Positions 26,508 to 34,854 are shown, counted from the first letter of the stretch. The stretch: DNA of 64,000 bases from Amycolatopsis lexingtonensis (GCF_014873755.1 NZ_JADBEG010000001.1:5315501-5379500); one strand, 5' to 3'. Made by a program: numbers and translations. The notes: generated by a model from the letters alone, not told the origin.

Positions 26508-27612
26508 CGGCAATCTCCCGGAGCAGTCGTTCCAAAGTGGCCAGGGTGTGCCCGGCCAGCAGCCGGTCGATGTGGGGCAGCGCGGCCACGATGCCCGACT
26601 GGACCGGAGCGTACCCCGCCCTCCCGGCGTGGGGATTCACCCAGAATACGGCGTGCGCGAGCCGGCGCAGGTGTGCGAGCTGCTCGCCGAGCAGGCCGGT
26701 GTCGCCGCGTTCCCAGCCGTCGGAGAAGACGGTGACGACCGCGCGGCGGGCCACGCCGCGACGGCCCCAGCGGTCGAGGAACGCCTGCAGCGTCTCGCCG
26801 AGCCGGGTGCCGCCGGCGAAGTCGGGCACCGCCGAACCCGCCGCGAGCATGGCGCGTTCGGGATCGCGCTGGCGCAGCTGGCGCGACACCCGCGTGAGAC
26901 GCGTGCCGAGGGTGAAGACCTCGACGGCCTGCGGCGCGGACCGCGTCAGGACGTGGGCGAACCGCAGCAGCGCGTCGGCGTACGGGCTCATCGAGCCGGA
27001 GACGTCGATGAGCAGCACCACCCGGCGCGGGCGCGTGCCGCGGCGGGCGTGCACGAGGGTGAGGGGCTCGCCGCCGCTGGCCAGCATGGCGCGCAGCGTG
27101 CGCGACGGGTCGAGCTGGCCGCGCCGCGACGGCGTCCGCCGGGCGGCCGGGCGCTTCGGCAGCACCGGATGGAGAGTGGCCAGCAGTTCGCGGAGGTGTT
27201 CGCGCTCGGCCGTGGTCAGGGCGGCGAGGTCGCGGTGGCGCAGGACCTCCTGCGCGCTCGCGGCGACTTTCAGCCGGTCCTGGCCTTCGCCACCCTCGGC
27301 GTCCCCGCCTTCGGCGTCCACGAGCGGCGCGATCCGGGCCTGCTTCGGCACGGCCGTCTTCGCCCGCTGCGGGGTCGGCGTCTCGATGGAAAACCACTGG
27401 CTGAAGGCTTCTTCGTAGCTCGGCAGGTCGTCCGGGCTCGAACACAGCGTCAGCCGCCCGGCCCAGTACAGCTGCGTGGGCTCGGCGACGTCGATCTCGG
27501 CGACGGCCGCCAGGTAGGCCTGCACGCGGTGGGCGTCGCAGGCGACCCCGGCTTCGCGCAGCGCGGCGGCGAACCCGGCGTACCCGGCGACGGGGTCGGC
27601 GGCGGTGGTCAT
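26500..27612 (-). CDS. VWA-domain protein, CoxE-like
   Basis: This 370-residue protein matches the CoxE/VWA-containing family that works with MoxR-type AAA ATPases to insert the catalytic centre of CO dehydrogenase-like enzymes. The metal-ion-dependent adhesion site is VVLLIDVSGSMSPYADALL near residue 200, followed by the T of FAGGTRLGETL and the D of VFSDGWERGDTG. The N-terminal half is helical and charged. Its MoxR partner is at 29813, separated by a tRNA gene and a membrane protein gene. The 3' end overlaps xdhC. Confidence 0.9.
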   Translation of the reverse strand: MTTAADPVAGYAGFAAALREAGVACDAHRVQAYLAAVAEIDVAEPTQLYWAGRLTLCSSPDDLPSYEEAFSQWFSIETPTPQRAKTAVPKQARIAPLVDAEGGDAEGGEGQDRLKVAASAQEVLRHRDLAALTTAEREHLRELLATLHPVLPKRPAARRTPSRRGQLDPSRTLRAMLASGGEPLTLVHARRGTRPRRVVLLIDVSGSMSPYADALLRFAHVLTRSAPQAVEVFTLGTRLTRVSRQLRQRDPERAMLAAGSAVPDFAGGTRLGETLQAFLDRWGRRGVARRAVVTVFSDGWERGDTGLLGEQLAHLRRLAHAVFWVNPHAGRAGYAPVQSGIVAALPHIDRLLAGHTLATLERLLREIADA

Positions 27613-27649
27613 GGCTCCATTGTGCGCCTGTTTCGGGGTGCACTGCCTG

Positions 27650-27723
27650 TGTCCCGGCGAGGAGTCGAACCTCGGACCTCGGCGTTCGTAGCGCCGCGCT
27701 CTGTCCTGCTGAGCTACCGGGAC
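27650..27723 (-). tRNA. tRNA-Arg (anticodon ACG)
   Basis: Read leftward, the 74 nt form a full cloverleaf: acceptor GTCCCGG with CCGGGAC and discriminator A, D arm GCTC-AGCAGGACA-GAGC, anticodon stem CGGCG-CTACGAA-CGCCG with anticodon ACG, and T arm CGAGG-TTCGACT-CCTCG. CCA is not encoded. A34 would be read as inosine and decode CGU/CGC/CGA. It lies 37 nt upstream of the coxE-like gene in the same direction with no terminator between. Confidence 0.97.
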
Positions 27724-27960
27724 GGGGCGGTCCGCGCACCCGTCCCTCCCCGGATGGGCGCGCAGACCGCGCTCTTCGCCGCGGCCGACCCAAGGTAGCG
27801 GCGGGTGGGCGCGAAGAGCTTTTCGGAAAGAATTCAGCGAACGGCTCGGGAGATCGTGCCGCAGTGGTCGAGTTGTCGGGTCACGATCTCCTCCTCTCGG
27901 TGGCGGTTCCGGCTGTGGTGGGAAAAGAATGCCGCACGCGCGCGGGCGGGGCAACGCAAT
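27724..27960. other. Intergenic region upstream of tRNA-Arg
   Basis: No gene is seen in this 237-nt stretch. It holds a 10-bp inverted repeat GGAGATCGTG / CACGATCTCC (27849-27858 and 27882-27891, 23-nt loop) and should contain the tRNA promoter, for which I see no clear hexamers. Confidence 0.45.
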
Positions 27961-28003
27961 TAAAAACGCCCGCCCGGTCCTTTGTGGACCGAGCGGGCGT
28001 TTT
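27961..28003 (-). terminator. Intrinsic terminator of the GT-C membrane protein gene
   Basis: Arms 27963-27980 and 27986-28003 are 18-bp inverted repeats with one mismatch and a 5-nt loop. Read leftward the GC-rich stem CGCCCGCTCGGTCC is followed by GTTTTTAATT, a classic rho-independent terminator 10 nt after the stop codon at 28014. It is the best intrinsic terminator in the window. Confidence 0.92.
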
Positions 28004-28013
28004 GGGCTCCGTG

Positions 28014-29780
28014 TCAGGAAACCTTCATGCCGGGCTGGATGTTGGCGCAGCCGCGCAGGCCGGCGGTCTTGTTCAGCTCCAGGATCGGCGGCAGCGTCTT
28101 CTGCGCGTAGGCCTGCAGTTCCGCGAGCTTCGCCGGGTCGACCAGGTCGCGCCGGACGTGGTAGCTGACCCAGTTGCGCGAGTCGACGGTCATGTTCCCG
28201 ATCGGGTTGTTGACGAAGATCGTCACGTAGTCCTGGTCGAACCGCGGGTCCTTGTCGAACTGCAGCGTCGTGATCCACGAGCCGATGAACGTGATCAGTT
28301 CCGGCTTGGCCTGCGTGAAGACGTAGTCCCGCAGCCCCTGCATGTCCGCGCGGTGCAGGTAGTCGGCGATCGGCTTGTCGCCGAGGCCGGCCAGGTCGAG
28401 CACCCGGATGCGGCTGCCCAGCGACGTCCCGCCGAGGTCGATCAGCCCGACCTGGGCGGTGTCCGGCAGCTTGAGGATGTCCGCGAAGCCGTTGACGGCC
28501 TGGGCGTCGCGCTCGGCGACGATGCAGAACGCGGTCTTGACGTTGGCGCGGTAGGTCGTGCCCTGGGTGTAGAACCCGCTCACCGAGCTGACCGCGGCCA
28601 CGACCAGCAGGCAGGCGAGCACGATCCGGCCGCGCAGCCGGGCCGCGGACAGCGCCTCGACGACCACGACCGCGGCGCCGAACGCGCCGAGCGTCCAGAC
28701 CGGGGTGGCGAAGCGCAGCTGCCCCATCCAGTCGTACTCGAGGACGATGTAGGCGACGACGGTCAGCCCGAACGGCGCCAGCAGCGCGATCAGGCCGGTG
28801 CGCAGCTTCGACGGCCGGATCATCAGCATCACCAGGCACGCGACGGCGATCGCGACGACCAGCCAGCCGACGTAGGAGACGATCTCACCGGGCCGCGCGA
28901 GGTCGTCGAGGGTCGGCGGCTCCTGCCCCTTCGCGACGGCGGTGTTGGGCACCAGCCGGCCGAACTCGAACCAGCGGAAGACGACGTAAGCGCCGTACGG
29001 CACGGCGAACCCGGCGACGGACACGACCACCGCGCGGACGCTGCGGCCGAGCAGCTCCCGCTTCAGGAAGAGCAGCACGACGATCGGGTAAGCGCCGGCG
29101 TAGATGACGCCGTCCGGCCGGGTCAGCGCGGCGAGCATGGCGATCAGCCCGGTGCCGACCGCGACCTGAGTGTCGAGGAGCCGGCCGCCTTGGACCGCGC
29201 GCAGGATCAGCACCGCGAGCGCGGCGACGGTCAGCGCGTAGAAGGAGTTCTCCAGCCCGGAGAAGCACCAGATCACGAACGACGGGATCGCGGCGAGCAC
29301 GGCCCCGGTCAGGAAGGTGACCAGCGCCGGGCGGCGGGTGAGCGTCTTGGCGCCGAAGTAGAACAGGACGAGCACGCCCAGGCAGCACGCCAGCGCGAGC
29401 GCCTTCGGGAAGAGGATCTGGTCGTTGACCCCGAACAGCGTCCCGTGGTCGAAGAGGCCGACGAGCTTGCCGAGGGCGAGCAGCACCATCCAGGTCGGGT
29501 TGGAGTACCCCTCGACCGGCGAGGCGCCCGGCTGCAGGACCGGCCCGAAGCCGTCGGCGACGTTGCGCGAGTAGGCGAAGGTGATGGCGGCGTCGTCGAT
29601 CAGCCAGTGCCCGTAGAAGGAGGCGTGCACGGCGATCAGCGCGGTCCCCCCGAGCACCGCGAACACGGCGGCGAGCTTGCCCCGCCAGGTGCTCGTCCCT
29701 GTGGTAGTCCCGACCGGCTCGGGCCGGTCCGGCGCTGTGTCCGCCGGCGGTCTCGTTTCGGTCGTCTCCGCCACGCTCAT
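28014..29780 (-). CDS. GT-C-type polytopic membrane protein, possible glycosyltransferase
   Basis: This 588-residue protein has a cytosolic acidic N-terminus, about ten to twelve transmembrane segments (from KLAAVFAVLGGTALIAVHASF) and a C-terminal extracytoplasmic domain of about 150 residues. The first outside loop HWLIDDAAITFAYSRNVADGFGPVLQPGASPVEGYSNPTW has the acidic DD and the PVEGYSNPTW motif of polyprenyl-phosphate-dependent GT-C enzymes, such as the arabinofuranosyl- and mannosyltransferases of actinobacterial envelopes. Sugar and acceptor are unknown. It lies 32 nt behind moxR and ends at an intrinsic terminator, so it splits the Mo-hydroxylase accessory genes without obvious functional reason. 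Confidence 0.75.
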   Translation of the reverse strand: MSVAETTETRPPADTAPDRPEPVGTTTGTSTWRGKLAAVFAVLGGTALIAVHASFYGHWLIDDAAITFAYSRNVADGFGPVLQPGASPVEGYSNPTWMVLLALGKLVGLFDHGTLFGVNDQILFPKALALACCLGVLVLFYFGAKTLTRRPALVTFLTGAVLAAIPSFVIWCFSGLENSFYALTVAALAVLILRAVQGGRLLDTQVAVGTGLIAMLAALTRPDGVIYAGAYPIVVLLFLKRELLGRSVRAVVVSVAGFAVPYGAYVVFRWFEFGRLVPNTAVAKGQEPPTLDDLARPGEIVSYVGWLVVAIAVACLVMLMIRPSKLRTGLIALLAPFGLTVVAYIVLEYDWMGQLRFATPVWTLGAFGAAVVVVEALSAARLRGRIVLACLLVVAAVSSVSGFYTQGTTYRANVKTAFCIVAERDAQAVNGFADILKLPDTAQVGLIDLGGTSLGSRIRVLDLAGLGDKPIADYLHRADMQGLRDYVFTQAKPELITFIGSWITTLQFDKDPRFDQDYVTIFVNNPIGNMTVDSRNWVSYHVRRDLVDPAKLAELQAYAQKTLPPILELNKTAGLRGCANIQPGMKVS

Positions 29781-29812
29781 CCGCAGGATCTCCCCCGTCT
29801 CGGGCCCTCGGG

Positions 29813-30682
29813 TCAGGCGAACAGGGCGTCGAGTTTCGCCCGTACCCGGTCGAGGTCTTCGCTGTACTTCAGGACGGCCCCGAGCGTCCGCGCCGCGGTG
29901 GCCGCGTCCAGCTCGTCGCGCTCAAGAGTCATCAAGGCTCTCGCCCAATCGAGTGACTCAGCTACTCCGGGTGGCTTAAGCAGATCCATCTCGCGGAGTC
30001 GATGCACCGCTTCAGCGATCTGCCGAGCCAAAACTTCACCTATTCGAGGGATCCTACGACGCAGGATCATGACCTCCCGAACCAGGTCCGGGTGTTCCAG
30101 CCAGTGGTAGAGGCACCGGCGCTTGAGCGCGTCGTGCACCTCCCGCGTCCGGTTGGAGGTGAGCACCACGAGCGGCGGCTGCTCGGCGCGGACCTCGCCG
30201 TACTCGGGAATGGTGACGGCGTTCTCGTCGAGGAGCTGGAGCAGGAAGGCTTCGAACTCGTCGTCGGCGCGGTCGATCTCGTCGACGAGCAGCACGCACG
30301 GCGCCTTGAGGGCCTGCAGGAGCGGCCGGGCGAGCAGGAACCGTTCGGTGTAGAGCGACCGCTCGGCGGCCTCGACATCGAGCGTGCCGGCGGCTTCGAG
30401 CGCGCGGAGGTGCAGGAGCTGGCGGGGGAAGTCCCACTCGTAGAGCGCCTGGGCGGCGTCGATGCCCTCGTGGCACTGGAGGCGCACGAGCGGCCGCCCG
30501 AGCGCGGCGGCGAGCGCGAGGGCGAGCGAGGTCTTGCCGGTGCCGGGTTCGCCTTCGCAGAAGAGCGGCCGCCCCATCTTGAGGGCGAGGAACCCGGCGG
30601 TGGCCAGCCCGTCATCGGCGAGGTAACCGGTCCCGTCGAGCGCGACGGCAAGTTCTTCAGGAGAAGCGAGCAAGTCGGTCAC
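29813..30682 (-). CDS. MoxR-family AAA+ ATPase, CoxD-like
   Basis: This 289-residue AAA+ protein has Walker A EGEPGTGKTSLALALA near residue 42, Walker B CVLLVDEIDRADDEFEAFLLQLLDE, sensor 1 VVLTSNRTREVHDALKRRC and the MoxR-type C-terminal lid. CoxD ATPases act with CoxE VWA proteins on the Mo/Cu centre of CO dehydrogenase-like enzymes. The GTG at 30682 is preferred: upstream in-frame sequence is proline-rich and lacks G/C third-position bias. The matching VWA gene is 2.2 kb downstream on the same strand. Confidence 0.9.
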   Translation of the reverse strand: MTDLLASPEELAVALDGTGYLADDGLATAGFLALKMGRPLFCEGEPGTGKTSLALALAAALGRPLVRLQCHEGIDAAQALYEWDFPRQLLHLRALEAAGTLDVEAAERSLYTERFLLARPLLQALKAPCVLLVDEIDRADDEFEAFLLQLLDENAVTIPEYGEVRAEQPPLVVLTSNRTREVHDALKRRCLYHWLEHPDLVREVMILRRRIPRIGEVLARQIAEAVHRLREMDLLKPPGVAESLDWARALMTLERDELDAATAARTLGAVLKYSEDLDRVRAKLDALFA

Positions 30683-30921
30683 GCTGTCGATCGTAGGCGG
30701 CGGGAGGGAGGGGTGCGGGGTGTGCGAGGGGGTGGGCACGGATGGATGACCCGGGGTCGGGTTCGCGGACGGCTCGACTGTGGTGGACCGGGCGAGGTGT
30801 GACGAGCGACCGGTCCGCCAGGACCGGGACGGCCAGGTCGCGGCCACAGCTGTCCGAGGCGGGCGCGACTTGCGTTATACGGGCCGACGCGTGTGCGGCT
30901 GGGCGGCTGCGGGCTTGAGGG
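30683..30921. other. Intergenic region between moxR and the MocA-like gene
   Basis: About 240 nt with no gene. It contains a run of GGGGTGTGCGAGGGGGTGGG-type G-rich sequence near 30715-30740 and may carry the moxR promoter; no clear hexamers or hairpins stand out. Confidence 0.4.
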
Positions 30922-31530
30922 TCAGTGGGGCGGTGGGCTCGGGAGGTCGGCGGGGCGGTCCACGTCGCGGCCGCTGCCGAGGTCGGCGCACTCGATCAGG
31001 TTCAGGTCCTCGCGGGTGGCCAGCCAGTCGCGGGCGCCTCGGTCGCCGCGGGCGGATTGAACGATCTCCGGCCACCAGTGGCGGCCCAGGAGGACTGGGT
31101 GGCCTGGGGTTCCGTCGTAGGCCGCGCGGGCGATCGTTCGCGGGGTTGCCTCCGCCATGACCCTCGCGAGGATCTCGGGGCCCACCCACGGGAGGTCGAC
31201 CAGGTGGACCAGCGCGGCCACCGGGCCGTCGCTTTCGGTCAGTGCGGTCAGGCCCGCGCGGAGAGAGGCACCCATGCCGGTTTGCCAGTCCTCGGCGAAC
31301 ACCGCCGCCTCGGGGTCCGGCAGGAGGGGGCGGACCTGGTCGGCCGCCGCGCCCAGTACTACTCGGATCGGGGTGCAGCCGGCTGCCGTCAGGGTGCGCA
31401 GGGCTCGGCGGACCAGGGGCTCGCCGTCGAGTTCGGCCAGGGCTTTCGGGCCGCCGAAGCGGCGGCCCGCGCCCGCTGCCAGCAGGAGGCCGGCGACTTG
31501 GGGGCCGGTGGCGGGTGGGTGGTCAGCCAT
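30922..31530 (-). CDS. MocA/MobA-like nucleotidyltransferase (molybdenum cofactor cytidylyltransferase)
   Basis: This 202-residue protein has the NTP-transferase start GLLLAAGAGRRFGGPKALAELDGEPLVRRAL with the LAAGxGxRxGxxK phosphate-binding loop, and the metal-binding HLVDLPWVGPEIL (Asp in the VDLP motif). MocA makes the molybdopterin cytosine dinucleotide cofactor used by hydroxylases of the CoxL family encoded at 22225. The ATG at 31530 lies inside the 3' end of the IclR gene (8-nt overlap), which joins the pca operon to the Mo-hydroxylase accessory genes. Confidence 0.88.
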   Translation of the reverse strand: MADHPPATGPQVAGLLLAAGAGRRFGGPKALAELDGEPLVRRALRTLTAAGCTPIRVVLGAAADQVRPLLPDPEAAVFAEDWQTGMGASLRAGLTALTESDGPVAALVHLVDLPWVGPEILARVMAEATPRTIARAAYDGTPGHPVLLGRHWWPEIVQSARGDRGARDWLATREDLNLIECADLGSGRDVDRPADLPSPPPH

Positions 31531-32362
31531 GGGCCCGGCCCGGGGCTCCGATCGCCAGGTCCGCTTCGATCGCGCGGGCCGTCTCCAGCAGCGGGGGGAC
31601 CAGGTTCTCCCGCACCGACTCCGCCGTCGTGCGGCTGGCGTGGGTGGACAGGTTGACCGCCGCCACCGTGCGGCCCTTGCGGTCGCGGATCGGGGCCGCC
31701 ACCGAGCGGAGGCCTTCCTCCAGCTCCTGGTCGACCATCGCCCAGCCCTGGTCGGCGACCTTCGCCAGCTCGCTGCGCAGGGGGTCGGGCGAGGTGACCG
31801 TGTGGTCGGTCAGGCGGTCGAGGCTCGCCACCAGGAAGTACGCCTCCAGCTCCGCCTTGCTGAGCCCGGCCAGCAGGACGTGGCCCATCGAGGTCGCGTA
31901 CGCCGGGAAGCGGGTGCCCACGTTGATGCTGACCGTCATGATCCGCGACACCGCCACCCGCGCCACGTAGACGATGTCCGTTCCCTCGAGCACCGAGACC
32001 GAGCTCGACTCGTGGACCGTCGCGGACAGGCTCTCGAGGTGCGGCTGCGCCACTTCGGGCAGCGTCATGCTCGACAGGTACGCGTACCCCAGCTCCAGCA
32101 CGCGGGCCGTCAGGGAGAAGTACTTGCCGTCGGTGCGGACGTAGCCGAGGTCGGTCAAGGTCAGCAGGAACCTGCGCGCCGCGGCGCGGGTGAGGCCGGT
32201 CGAGCGGGCGACGTCGCTCAGGGTCAGCTCCGCCGCGCCCGCGTGGAAGGCCTTGATCACGGCCAGGCCGCGCTCCAGCGACTGCACGTGGTGGGCACCA
32301 CGGTGCGCCGGCTCGCTGTCCAGCTCGGCTTCGATGGGCCTCCCCGCGTCCATGACCGGCAC
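31523..32362 (-). CDS. pcaR: IclR-family regulator, PcaR/PobR type
   Basis: This 279-residue protein has an IclR winged helix (QSLERGLAVIKAFHAGAAELTLSDVARSTGLTRAAARRFLLTLTDLGYV, about residues 27-75) and a GAF-like effector domain (LSATVHESSSVSVLEGTDIVYVARV, MTVSINVGTRFPAYATSMGHVLLA, and EEGLRSVAAPIRDRKGRTVAAVNLS). PcaR/PcaU activate or repress pca genes in response to beta-ketoadipate or protocatechuate. It is directly behind pcaC, cotranscribed with its presumed target operon, so it likely regulates itself too. GTG 32362 or ATG 32353 may be the start. Confidence 0.9.
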   Translation of the reverse strand: MPVMDAGRPIEAELDSEPAHRGAHHVQSLERGLAVIKAFHAGAAELTLSDVARSTGLTRAAARRFLLTLTDLGYVRTDGKYFSLTARVLELGYAYLSSMTLPEVAQPHLESLSATVHESSSVSVLEGTDIVYVARVAVSRIMTVSINVGTRFPAYATSMGHVLLAGLSKAELEAYFLVASLDRLTDHTVTSPDPLRSELAKVADQGWAMVDQELEEGLRSVAAPIRDRKGRTVAAVNLSTHASRTTAESVRENLVPPLLETARAIEADLAIGAPGRAHG

Positions 32363-32363
32363 C

Positions 32364-32765
32364 CTATCCGGCGTCGGACGGCCGGGCGCCCGGCTCGCCG
32401 AGCTCGGCGAGGGTGCGCTGCGCGATGGCGAACGCCGCGTTCGCCGCCGGTGCGCCCGCGTAGACGGCCGTGTGCAGCAGGACCTCGCTGATCTCCGCCG
32501 CCGTCAGGCCGTTGCGGACCGCCGCGCGGACGTGCATCGCCAGCTCGTTGTGCGCCTGCAACGCCGTCAGCGCCGCCAGCGTCACGCAGCTGCGCGTCCG
32601 GCGGTCGAGGCCGTCGCGGGCCCACACCGAACCCCACGCGCCCTCGGTGATGTAGTCCTGGAACGGGCGGCTGAAGTCCGTCGTGCCCGCGACCGCGCGG
32701 TCGACGTGCTCGTCGCCGAGCACCTCGCGCCGCACCTTCATGCCCTGTTCGTGGCGGTCCGTCAC
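32364..32765 (-). CDS. pcaC: 4-carboxymuconolactone decarboxylase
   Basis: This 133-residue protein of the CMD/AhpD-like family decarboxylates gamma-carboxymuconolactone to beta-ketoadipate enol-lactone. The core DGLDRRTRSCVTLAALTALQAHNELAMHVRAAVRNGLTAAEISEVLLHTAVYAGAPAAN is textbook for PcaC. It is a separate protein here, while many actinobacteria fuse it to PcaD as PcaL. The GTG at 32765 shares GTGA with the pcaD stop, a coupling equivalent to fusion. Confidence 0.95.
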   Translation of the reverse strand: MTDRHEQGMKVRREVLGDEHVDRAVAGTTDFSRPFQDYITEGAWGSVWARDGLDRRTRSCVTLAALTALQAHNELAMHVRAAVRNGLTAAEISEVLLHTAVYAGAPAANAAFAIAQRTLAELGEPGARPSDAG

Positions 32766-33538
32766 GCTCGCTCCAAGTGGTCGAGGATCAGCCGGGTGAA
32801 CTCGTCCGGCCGTTCGTAGCTGCCCAGGTGCGCCGCGTCCGCGACCACCTCCAGCCGCGCGCCCGGGATGCCGTCGGCGATCGGGCGCGCGTGCTCCTCC
32901 GGCGGGGTCGCCGGGTCGTCCGCGCCCGCGATCACCAGTGTCGGCGCGGTGATCTTCGGCAGCGCGTCGAGCTGGTCCATCCGCTCGATCACGCCGCAGC
33001 AGGCCGCGTAGCCCTCGGCCGGGACCCCGGCGATCATCGACCGCAGGTACGCGGCGCGGTCCGGGTGCCGCTCGGCGTAGCCCGGGGTGAGCCAGCGGGC
33101 GACGCCCGCCGCCGCGACCGCGGCGGTGCCTTCGGCGCGGACCTTGGCGGCCCGCTCCGCCCACATCTCCGGCGGGCCGAGCTTCGCGGAGGTGCAGCAC
33201 AGCACCAGGCTCGCCACCCGGCCGGGCGCGTGGACGCCGAGCCACATGCCGACCATCGCCCCGAGCGAAAGCCCCACCAGGTGCGCCCGCTCGACTTCGA
33301 GGTCGTCGAGCAGCGCGAGGACGTCGGCGCCCAGGTCGCCGAGTTCGTACGGGCCCGGCGGCACCGGCGAGGCGCCGTGGCCCCTGGTGTCGTAGCGGAC
33401 CACCCGGAAGCCGCGTTCGAGCAGCGGCACCACCTGCGGCTCCCACATCCGGAGGTCGCTGCCGAGCGACCCGCCGAACACCACCACCGGCCCGTCCTCC
33501 GGGCCTTCCACGACCCGGTGCACCTGCACGGCGCTCAC
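32762..33538 (-). CDS. pcaD: 3-oxoadipate enol-lactonase
   Basis: This 258-residue alpha/beta hydrolase opens the enol-lactone to beta-ketoadipate. It has the oxyanion region VVVFGGSLGSDLRMWEPQV, nucleophile elbow GLSLGAM, an Asp in VIAGADDPATPP and the catalytic His in ADAAHLGSYE. GTG 33538 is preferred because GGAGG lies 7 nt upstream; ATG 33556, which overlaps the pcaG stop as ATGA, is the alternative. The gene directly follows pcaG, where pcaB is usually found. Confidence 0.93.
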   Translation of the reverse strand: MSAVQVHRVVEGPEDGPVVVFGGSLGSDLRMWEPQVVPLLERGFRVVRYDTRGHGASPVPPGPYELGDLGADVLALLDDLEVERAHLVGLSLGAMVGMWLGVHAPGRVASLVLCCTSAKLGPPEMWAERAAKVRAEGTAAVAAAGVARWLTPGYAERHPDRAAYLRSMIAGVPAEGYAACCGVIERMDQLDALPKITAPTLVIAGADDPATPPEEHARPIADGIPGARLEVVADAAHLGSYERPDEFTRLILDHLERA

Positions 33539-33552
33539 GCTGCCACCTCCGT

Positions 33553-34107
33553 TCATACCGCGAAGAACACCGTCTCGCCGTCGCCCTGCAAGCGCACGTC
33601 GAAGCGGTAGCCGTCGTCGGTCTTGGCCGCGATCAGGGTGCCGCGCCGCTCCGCCGGGACGGTCGCCAGCACCGGGTCCGCGGAGTTGGCCTGGTCCTCG
33701 AAGTAGATCCGCGTGACGACCCGGTTGAGCAGGCCGCGCGCGAACACCGACACGTCGATGTGGCGGGCCTGCGTGGTGCCGTGCTCTCCGGGCACCACGC
33801 CGGGCAGCAGCGTCAGGATCCCGTACGTGCCATCGGTTTCCGTCGGGCAGCGGCCGAAGCCGCGGAACTCGCCGTTCGTCGCGCCGCGCGGGTCGTCCGG
33901 GTGGCAGAAGCCGCCCTCCGGGTCGGCCTGCCAGGTCTCGATCATCGCGTCCGGGACCGGGTCGCCGTTGCCGTCGCGGACGGTGCCGCGGATCCAGAAC
34001 GCGCCGGGCGTTCCCTCGGGCACGACGTACGGGCCGTCCGGCCAGGGCAGCCCGATCGACAGGTAGGGACCGACCGTCTGCGAGGGGGTGGGGAGCAGCC
34101 TGGTCAT
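33553..34107 (-). CDS. pcaG: Protocatechuate 3,4-dioxygenase alpha subunit
   Basis: This 184-residue subunit pairs with PcaH to cleave protocatechuate between its hydroxyls. It starts PTPSQTVGPYLSIGLPW, typical of the alpha chain, and has the shared IETWQADPEGGF strand. The position that carries His-x-His in the beta chain reads ARHIDVSVFARG, so the iron ligands are incomplete, as expected of the non-catalytic alpha subunit. Its ATG shares ATGA with the pcaH stop. Confidence 0.95.
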   Translation of the reverse strand: MTRLLPTPSQTVGPYLSIGLPWPDGPYVVPEGTPGAFWIRGTVRDGNGDPVPDAMIETWQADPEGGFCHPDDPRGATNGEFRGFGRCPTETDGTYGILTLLPGVVPGEHGTTQARHIDVSVFARGLLNRVVTRIYFEDQANSADPVLATVPAERRGTLIAAKTDDGYRFDVRLQGDGETVFFAV

Positions 34108-34841
34108 TCGTCCTCGTCCTCTTCCTCTTCGAACACCGACGCGTCGCGCCCGCGCAGCACGATGTCGAACTGGAACCCGAGCGCCCATTCGGACTGGGTG
34201 ATCTCGTGGTCGTAGCGCGAGACCATCCGCTGCCGGGCCTTTTCGTCCGGGATGGAGTTGAAGATCGGGTCCTGGAAGAACAGCGGGTCGTCCGGGAAGT
34301 ACATCTGGGTGACCAGCCGCTGGGTGAACGCCGAGCCGAACACCGAGAAGTGGATGTGCGCGGGGCGCCAGGCGTTGTCGTGGTTCTTCCACGGGTACGC
34401 GCCGGGCTTGATGGTGGTGAAGGTGTAGCGGCCGTCGCTGTCGGTCAGGGTGCGCCCGACGCCGTCGAAGTTCGGGTCGAGCGGGGACGGCCAGCGGTCG
34501 CCGGTGTGCCGGTAGCGGCCACCCGCGTTCGCCTGCCAGATCTCGATGAGCGAGTCGCGCACCGGACGGCCGTCGCCGTCGAGGAGCCGGCCGGTGACGA
34601 TGATCCGCTGGCCCTGCGGTTCGCCCTCGTGCTGGCGGGTGAGGTCGTTGTCGAGCTCGTTGAGCCGGCCCGGGCCGAGCAGCGGGCCGGTGACCTCGGT
34701 CAGCATCTGCGGGAGCAGCACCAGGTCCTGCTTGGGGTGCCGCAGGGCCGTGGAGCGGTAGCCGGTGAAGCCGAGTGGTGGGTGGGTGCCTTCGGGGTCC
34801 TGCCCGTAGCGCGGCAGTCTGAGTTCGGTCGGAGTGGCCAC
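34104..34841 (-). CDS. pcaH: Protocatechuate 3,4-dioxygenase beta subunit
   Basis: This 245-residue catalytic subunit has the four iron(III) ligands at the expected spacing: Tyr110 (GRYRH), Tyr149 (PGAYPWKNHDNAWRPAHIHF), His162 and His164. An intradiol dioxygenase N-terminal domain precedes them (GQDPEGTHPPLGFTGYRSTALRHPKQ). The C-terminus is an unusual acidic tail EEEEDEDE. GTG 34841 has AAGGAGAA a few nt upstream, in the short gap behind pcaF. Confidence 0.96.
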   Translation of the reverse strand: MATPTELRLPRYGQDPEGTHPPLGFTGYRSTALRHPKQDLVLLPQMLTEVTGPLLGPGRLNELDNDLTRQHEGEPQGQRIIVTGRLLDGDGRPVRDSLIEIWQANAGGRYRHTGDRWPSPLDPNFDGVGRTLTDSDGRYTFTTIKPGAYPWKNHDNAWRPAHIHFSVFGSAFTQRLVTQMYFPDDPLFFQDPIFNSIPDEKARQRMVSRYDHEITQSEWALGFQFDIVLRGRDASVFEEEEDEDE

Positions 34842-34854
34842 GTCTCTTCTCCTT

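Noticed and set aside
27864..30110. 748-codon open frame on the plus strand opposite the GT-C and moxR genes
   Set aside because: The composition is RDEQHR-rich with no fold, and it crosses an intrinsic terminator. The opposite strand has clear transmembrane and AAA+ motifs.
27650..31530. Genomic island integrated at tRNA-Arg
   Set aside because: No integrase, no duplicated tRNA 3' end seen nearby, and flanking genes have normal codon use.
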